From: CAZXYF01 sp964644705
GTDB lineage: Bacteria > Planctomycetota > Brocadiia > SM23-32
Assembly (NCBI GenBank): GCA_964644705.1
Contig: CAZXYF010000020.1
Coordinates: forward strand, 1 to 26,311
DNA: 26,311 nucleotides
Direction: 5' to 3'
Shown here: positions 22,261-26,311 of the stretch, piece by piece
How the letters are laid out: every line of letters starts with the position of its first letter
Position numbering within the stretch: the stretch's first letter is position 1
Position numbers and translations under genes: made by a program
Notes under the pieces: generated by a model
The model's input: only the letters and a program-made list of their open reading frames with translations
Database searches by the model: none
Told to the model about the DNA's origin: nothing

Positions 22261-23025
22261 ATGCGTAATGTGATTATCATTGCCCAGGGGACAGTTCTAC
22301 GACAGATCCGCAACAAGGTGTTATATCTGTTGTTGTTGCTTTCGTTTTGTTTCATCGGGCTGGGATCGTTATACAAAGTCCTGAGTCTGGGGGCCGAGCA
22401 AAAACTGATGCAGGATCTGGGATTGGCCGGGATGACGCTCATCGGGATGGTGATTGCGGTGTTTATCGGGAGCAATGAGGTGGGGAAAGAGCTGCGCGAG
22501 GGAACGGTGGATGATCTGCTTGCGAAACCTCTCGGGCGCGATGACTTTCTGCTGGGCAAGTACCTGGGAACGCTCATTGTAGCGTTCATCAACATTGCGC
22601 TACTGGCCATCGGGTTTTCGGTTATCGTTTACTACCAAACGGGGACCGTTGAGCTGTCCATCCTCCGGGCGATTGCTCTGTGTATGCTGGAAGTTAGCGT
22701 GGTGATTTCGGTGGCTATTTTCTTCGCAACATTCTTACCCGAAGCGGCTGGGGCCGTGATCACGTTCCTGGTCTTTGTGGGAGGACACGGGGCACACATG
22801 TTGCCGATCATATCGGGTAAGACTGAGGATGTGGCTATGAGTGTGATGACCAAAGCGCTGTTCTATGTGCTACCTAATTTGCATCATTTCAATCTGGGGG
22901 CGGCCGTGGGCAGCCGGGTCACCGTGCCGTGGTCCTACGTGGCGTGCACGATGCTTTACGGTCTGTGCTATACCGGCATGTTACTGGCTCTGTCCGTGCT
23001 GATTTTCCGGAAGAGAGAACTGTGA
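22261..23025 (+). CDS. ABC-2 type membrane permease
   Basis: This 254-residue protein has about six membrane segments, including KVLYLLLLLSFCFIGLG, MTLIGMVIAVFIG, GTLIVAFINIALLAIGF and MLYGLCYTGMLLALSVLIF. Between segments it has EVGKELREGTVDDLLAKPLG, the cytoplasmic coupling feature seen in ABC-2 permeases. It begins one base after the ATPase stop with AGGAG upstream, so the pair forms a functional transporter. The protein is inner-membrane. Its partner genes (below) have no assigned role. Confidence 0.9.
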   Translation: MRNVIIIAQGTVLRQIRNKVLYLLLLLSFCFIGLGSLYKVLSLGAEQKLMQDLGLAGMTLIGMVIAVFIGSNEVGKELREGTVDDLLAKPLGRDDFLLGKYLGTLIVAFINIALLAIGFSVIVYYQTGTVELSILRAIALCMLEVSVVISVAIFFATFLPEAAGAVITFLVFVGGHGAHMLPIISGKTEDVAMSVMTKALFYVLPNLHHFNLGAAVGSRVTVPWSYVACTMLYGLCYTGMLLALSVLIFRKREL

Positions 23026-23792
23026 ACCCAAATAAACGGCCAGCATGGTTTTTGGTCCTGACGGTCATGGTATTCCTCCTGTCTTCCGCCTTTTTTAACG
23101 CGGAAGTCTCGCGGTATGCGAGTGTAAGTCCATCGCTTAAACCCGAAACCTTGCATATTCCTATGGGAGGCATGGAGAATGTTGTTGCCGATATCCTGTG
23201 GATGCGGCTGATTCAGTTCATGGGAACGTCGCAAAATATGAGTGAGGAAAAACGTGTGCGGCACAGATTCAACACGTTTGATCAGATCACTCGTCTGGAT
23301 CCGAAATTTTACAAGGCGTATAAGCATGGGGTTCTTTCGTTGTTCGTAAAAGCTCCAGATAAGGCTCTTACCCTGTTGGATCGGGGGCTGAAATACATGT
23401 CTCCGGATCAGTATGATTGGAAGTTTCCTTTTTATGGGGCCTTCATATGCTATCGATATGCGAAAGAAGATGGCCGATATAACCGCGCTCTCAGGTACAT
23501 TCAACGCACCCAAAATTGTGAATCAGCACCAGATTTTGTGGGGCGGTTTGGGCCGCTGATTCTGGAAAAGAAAAAGCAACTCAGTGAGGCTCTGGACAGG
23601 TGGATTCGGTTGTGGAAAAAGGCTGATGAACCAATGAATAGTTATGTGCTGCGAAATCATCTGGAGCGGATAACGAAGAAGGTTCTCGAGAGTGACGCTG
23701 CTCCGGATGTCAAGAAAAAAGCGGCGGCTATACGAAAAGAAATTAAGAAGAGCGAGACTAAGGATATGACGGGGCAGCAGGACCATGAATAG
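23022..23792 (+). CDS. Membrane-anchored TPR-like protein of an ABC exporter operon
   Basis: This 256-residue protein starts at GTG 23022, which overlaps the permease stop by four bases (GTGA). One N-terminal membrane segment (AWFLVLTVMVFLLSSAFF) is followed by a conserved-looking ENVVADILWMRLIQFMG segment and a helical region. That region contains TPR-like repeats, for example FDQITRLDPKFYKAYKHGVLS, then ALTLLDRGLKYM and YNRALRYIQRT. The C-terminus is lysine-rich. It probably faces the periplasm or acts as a scaffold beside the exporter. The repeat call is by pattern only, and no named family is recognised. Confidence 0.68.
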   Translation: MNPNKRPAWFLVLTVMVFLLSSAFFNAEVSRYASVSPSLKPETLHIPMGGMENVVADILWMRLIQFMGTSQNMSEEKRVRHRFNTFDQITRLDPKFYKAYKHGVLSLFVKAPDKALTLLDRGLKYMSPDQYDWKFPFYGAFICYRYAKEDGRYNRALRYIQRTQNCESAPDFVGRFGPLILEKKKQLSEALDRWIRLWKKADEPMNSYVLRNHLERITKKVLESDAAPDVKKKAAAIRKEIKKSETKDMTGQQDHE

Positions 23793-23985
23793 GGCACACG
23801 AGGATCGAGTCACATGGGTGCTTGTGGCGTTATTTGCCATTGCCGGGTTCCTGTTGAGGTTGCGGTTGGACGCTCAGTTTGATAAAATGATAATTACAGG
23901 TGATGATGGCAAGCGAGGGATGTTTCGCTCATTGGTTCTTGAACCGCCAGAAACTATGATCGAGGAGGAGGGGGGAAATGAGTGA
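23785..23985 (+). CDS. Small membrane-anchored protein in ABC exporter operon
   Basis: This 66-residue protein overlaps the end of the TPR-like gene by eight bases. It has one N-terminal hydrophobic stretch (VTWVLVALFAIAGFLLRL) and then a polar tail with EPPETMIEEEGGNE. It is not a recognised family. The overlaps on both sides, the intact frame and the membrane segment support a real gene. Confidence 0.62.
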   Translation: MNRAHEDRVTWVLVALFAIAGFLLRLRLDAQFDKMIITGDDGKRGMFRSLVLEPPETMIEEEGGNE

Positions 23986-24331
23986 TTTTGATGGGGAACA
24001 ATACCTGGATCATTGCTCTACGAGCCAGGCGATATCAATGGAAACCATGACTTACTGGGGGATTGTTGCCATCCTGGTTATGGCGGGACTGGATTTAGTT
24101 CTGACCATGCTGAAAATTCACAATGGTCCATTCAGTGATGCGAATCCTCTGGCCCAGATTTTCATATCGCGAGGGGTAGCCTGGGGTTTGATAATTTTTA
24201 AAATTGCTGCTGCCAGCTTTTTCAGCTGGGTGTGTTTCAACAATCTCAAACTTCTCACCACACAAATTGGGGTTGGATTTGCTGCGCTTGCGCATGTGCT
24301 TTTGATGTTCCACTGGGTCCTGTTATTTTAG
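23978..24331 (+). CDS. DUF5658-like small membrane protein
   Basis: This 117-residue protein starts at ATG 23978, overlapping the preceding small gene by eight bases. Its three membrane segments lie at about residues 25-45, 63-85 and 93-117. The pattern LDLVLTMLKIHNGPFSDANP followed by a Lys-containing second segment (IIFKIAAA) resembles the DUF5658 family of membrane proteins. Function is unknown. It is the last gene of the exporter operon. Confidence 0.68.
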   Translation: MSDFDGEQYLDHCSTSQAISMETMTYWGIVAILVMAGLDLVLTMLKIHNGPFSDANPLAQIFISRGVAWGLIIFKIAAASFFSWVCFNNLKLLTTQIGVGFAALAHVLLMFHWVLLF

Positions 24332-24351
24332 GGTGTGAACTTGCAGTGGGG

Positions 24352-24369
24352 CGGTAAAGGCCGTTTTTT
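24352..24369 (+). terminator. Weak intrinsic terminator after exporter operon
   Basis: CGGT and GCCG form a short stem around AAAG, directly followed by six T residues, 20 bases past the last operon gene. The stem is short, so termination may be inefficient. Confidence 0.4.
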
Positions 24370-24437
24370 GGGGTTGCAGATCTCCCGGCGGTATCATTCA
24401 CTTTGCCTTTGTCGCTTGGACGTTACAGGGGGGCAGT

Positions 24438-25241
24438 CTATTCGGCGTCGGGCAGATACTTAAGGGGATCCACCGGTCTTTCATTGCGGAAAAACCGGAA
24501 AGCAAGATGTGGCTCCGAGGTATTCGGCATCGGAGACACGGTTCCAATGGCCTCCCCTTTTTCTATATGTTGCCCGGGCCGCACTTTCACGCTTCCGAGG
24601 TGACCGTACCAGCTGACGGTATTTTGATTGTGTTTGATGGCCACAACTTTTCCCCAACCAGAGCGCGTGCCAGGTTGAATCGCGCATATTATGGTGCCAG
24701 TATTAATGGCGTGCACACTTTGATTTTTGCGCGCATTGATACCAATACCAGGTTCGGGGAAGCCCCTTGTTCTGTCTCCGTATTGCCGGAGGAGGCGTCC
24801 ACTGACCGGCCACCAGTAGTTGGCTGAGGGATTTCCCCGGTGCAATTGACTCTTCTTTGTCTTTTCGTTCTGGGGGGAGTTTCCGGCGGAGCGTGTCCTG
24901 GTCCGCCGATGCTCGTCAGCCGGTTCAGAAGAGGGTAGGGGCTTTTGTTGGCGTGCGTGGACCGGGATGAGGAGAACCTGGTCCACCTGCAGACTGGAGG
25001 GATTGCAGTGGTTTGCCTTTTTAATCCGTTCGGCGGGGACGTTCATCTTCCGGGCGATTGAATAGAGGGTATCTTCGTCCTGCACATAATAAGTCGTGTA
25101 GCGGTAATCTTTGGTAGTGCGTTGTCGGGCGGGTGTGGATGCTCCGTGCGAAAACGTGTGGCGGTTTCGATGAGGTGGAGTACATCCTGCTACAAAGTAT
25201 GTTAGCGCGACGATAGCTGAGGCTATGTACAGCTGTCGCAT
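24438..25241 (-). CDS. NlpD-like lipoprotein with LysM and degenerate M23 domains
   Basis: This 267-residue protein has a lipobox (FVAGC, C20), so it should be anchored in a membrane facing the cell wall. A LysM domain at about 50-94 (YYVQDEDTLYSIARKMNVPA, VLLIPV) binds peptidoglycan. A proline/charged linker follows, then an M23-like domain from about 141 to 264. The catalytic zinc positions are altered: the usual H-x3-D near GIDI reads PEPGIGIN (D to G at about 167), and HLHFE reads HLAFRF (second His to Ala at 247). H214 in WYGHLG remains. Like E. coli NlpD and EnvC it is probably a non-catalytic activator of amidases. A ribosome site AGGAGG or GGGGAA lies upstream of ATG 25241. Confidence 0.88.
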   Translation of the reverse strand: MRQLYIASAIVALTYFVAGCTPPHRNRHTFSHGASTPARQRTTKDYRYTTYYVQDEDTLYSIARKMNVPAERIKKANHCNPSSLQVDQVLLIPVHARQQKPLPSSEPADEHRRTRTRSAGNSPQNEKTKKSQLHRGNPSANYWWPVSGRLLRQYGDRTRGFPEPGIGINARKNQSVHAINTGTIICAIQPGTRSGWGKVVAIKHNQNTVSWYGHLGSVKVRPGQHIEKGEAIGTVSPMPNTSEPHLAFRFFRNERPVDPLKYLPDAE

Positions 25242-25332
25242 GTTCCCCGCGGCCTCCTGACAATTAGTGTTGAGGGAAATTGAGCTTCATACACATAAAC
25301 GATGATATAGGGGTGATCGGACGGTTTTCAAT

Positions 25333-25366
25333 AAAAAAACCCGGCCATCGTGTGATGACCGGGTTT
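25333..25366 (-). terminator. Intrinsic terminator for tRNA-Leu
   Basis: On the minus strand AAACCCGGTCATC pairs with GATGGCCGGGTTT around ACAC with one G-U pair, then seven T residues. It begins two bases after the tRNA CCA end. Confidence 0.9.
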
Positions 25367-25367
25367 C

Positions 25368-25457
<90 letters not shown>

Positions 25458-25520
25458 TTCGTCAACTCCAAGAATCCCTATGGGGAGGGTTCTGTTTTGT
25501 CAGGCTTCAGAAGAACAATT

Positions 25521-25548
25521 ATTATACGTTTATGTGCGTTTTTGTCAA
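25521..25548 (-). promoter_or_regulatory. Consensus sigma70 promoter for tRNA-Leu
   Basis: On the minus strand TTGACA (25543-25548) and TATAAT (25521-25526) are both perfect consensus, with a 16-base spacer. Transcription would start near 25513, leaving a leader of about 55 bases before the tRNA. No strong ribosome site or gene lies in this leader. Confidence 0.85.
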
Positions 25549-25584
25549 CTTTAGATGGCGTTTGCACATTGTTGGAGGATTGTG

Positions 25585-26169
25585 ATGAGCTCCGAATTAT
25601 CAACTGACCCTGAGACGGACGCATTGATCATTGTGGATGTACAAATGGATTTCTGTTCGGGCGGGGCTTTACCGGTGCCGTCTGGGGATGAGGTCATACC
25701 TGTGATTAATGAATGGTTGGAGGGGACGTTCATCCGTAAAATCGCCACTCGCGATTGGCATCCGTCCGATCATGGTTCTTTCCGCGACCAGGGAGGCCCC
25801 TGGCCACCCCACTGTGTGAGAAACACGGAGGGGGCGGAGTTGCATCCCGGCCTGAACACCGATCAGGTGGATAGAATCGTGTCGAAAGGAACGACAGTCG
25901 AGGAAGAGGGGTATAGCGCGTTTGAAACGGGTGAGTTGGGGGAGGATTTGCGCGCACACGGGATCTCCCGCCTATGGACCTGCGGCCTTGCCACTGACTA
26001 CTGTGTGCGTGAGAGTGTGCTCGATGCATGTTCGTTGGGCTATGAGGTGTTTGTGATAGACGACGCCATCAGCGGCATCAATGCTGAACCCGGGGATGTC
26101 CAGGAGGCACGTGAGGAGATGAAGGGGGCGGGAGCGCGGTTTGTTACCACCAGCCAAGTTTTTGGTTAA
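25585..26169 (+). CDS. pncA: Nicotinamidase
   Basis: PncA hydrolyses nicotinamide to nicotinate in NAD salvage. This 194-residue protein follows the E. coli enzyme: DALIIVDVQMDFCSGGALPV with the catalytic Asp, the metal site in RDWHPSDHGSF, WPPHCVRNTEGAELHPGL, the active-site Lys in VSKGT, and the nucleophile cysteine in GLATDYCVRES. The C-terminal DDAISGIN and EEMKGAGARF are also typical. ATG 25585 is chosen because GGAGG lies nine to ten bases upstream; an earlier ATG at 25555 would add residues with no match. It is divergent from the tRNA promoter. Confidence 0.94.
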   Translation: MSSELSTDPETDALIIVDVQMDFCSGGALPVPSGDEVIPVINEWLEGTFIRKIATRDWHPSDHGSFRDQGGPWPPHCVRNTEGAELHPGLNTDQVDRIVSKGTTVEEEGYSAFETGELGEDLRAHGISRLWTCGLATDYCVRESVLDACSLGYEVFVIDDAISGINAEPGDVQEAREEMKGAGARFVTTSQVFG

Positions 26170-26311
26170 GCGGTCCCTTCGGGAGGATAAAGAGAGTCAG
26201 TGATGCAAGGGGCCACTAAGCGGGCCGAAGTAAAAACTTCCGGGTTTCAAACCCGGTTTGGTGTCGATTAGCTGTATTTTTAGTCCCAACGGGACGGCTT
26301 CATACTAGCCC
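26170..26311. repeat. Hairpin-rich repeat-like tail at the window edge
   Basis: No gene is seen after pncA. The stretch has three compact inverted repeats: GGTCCC...GGGA around TTC near 26175-26186, CCGGGTTT-C-AAACCCGG (26240-26256), and GTCCC-AAC-GGGAC (26283-26295). The last one, followed by GGCTTCATACTAGCCC, resembles intergenic repeat families common in uncultured planctomycete-like genomes, judged from memory. It runs off the window. Confidence 0.5.

Overview
The window is about 26.3 kb of mid-GC bacterial chromosome, densely packed with genes on both strands. Lipobox-bearing lipoproteins, a NlpD-like LysM/M23 lipoprotein, an MglA-like small GTPase, a GH29 fucosidase, Gfo/Idh/MocA and xylose-isomerase-like sugar enzymes and a RsbU-type phosphatase suggest a Gram-negative, carbohydrate-using heterotroph. 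A lineage such as the PVC or Hydrogenedentota/Sumerlaeota-type bacteria would fit, but this is inference from gene content and nothing here fixes the phylum. No prophage, insertion sequence or CRISPR array was seen.

Layout from left to right. 1-1118: a dispersed-repeat copy and a Cof-type HAD phosphatase. 1119-3746: a regulator-like intergenic region with three inverted repeats, then two tandem paralogous GntR-type regulators, each with a LacI/periplasmic-binding-like sensor domain. 3858-6423: uvrC and a small BamE/SmpA-like lipoprotein. 6679-8028: a cytoplasmic alpha-L-fucosidase closed by a perfect 32-nt terminator palindrome. 8083-11297 (minus strand): alr, a possible unlisted short reading frame, an MglA-like GTPase and a divergent DprA. 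11883-13831: a 64-residue half-ferritin-like protein translationally coupled to PTS Enzyme I. 13881-16532: an 883-residue secreted protein of unknown function with a strong hairpin inside its coding sequence. 16637-18888: a Gfo/Idh/MocA oxidoreductase and a sugar-phosphate isomerase/epimerase-like protein, with a hairpin between them and a strong terminator after them.

19036-21090: an archaemetzincin homologue that has lost its HExxH motif, convergent with a response regulator/PP2C phosphatase. The short gap between the two is filled by the second copy of the dispersed repeat. 21321-24331: a five-gene overlapping operon encoding an ABC-2 exporter (ATPase and permease), a membrane-anchored TPR-like protein and two small membrane proteins. 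24438-25241 (minus strand): a LysM/M23 lipoprotein with a degenerate active site. 25368-25457 (minus strand): tRNA-Leu(GAG) with a near-perfect sigma70 promoter and a terminator. 25585-26169: nicotinamidase, followed by a repeat-like tail that runs off the window.

The sugar genes (fucosidase, oxidoreductase, isomerase, the two GntR regulators, Enzyme I and the secreted protein) point to carbohydrate sensing and catabolism, but they are separate transcription units and a single pathway cannot be proved. The most unusual items are the pseudo-archaemetzincin, the half-ferritin/Enzyme I coupling, the MglA-like GTPase with two altered nucleotide-site motifs, the tandem regulators whose DNA-reading segment is almost identical at the nucleotide level, the five-gene exporter operon, and the paired structured repeats.
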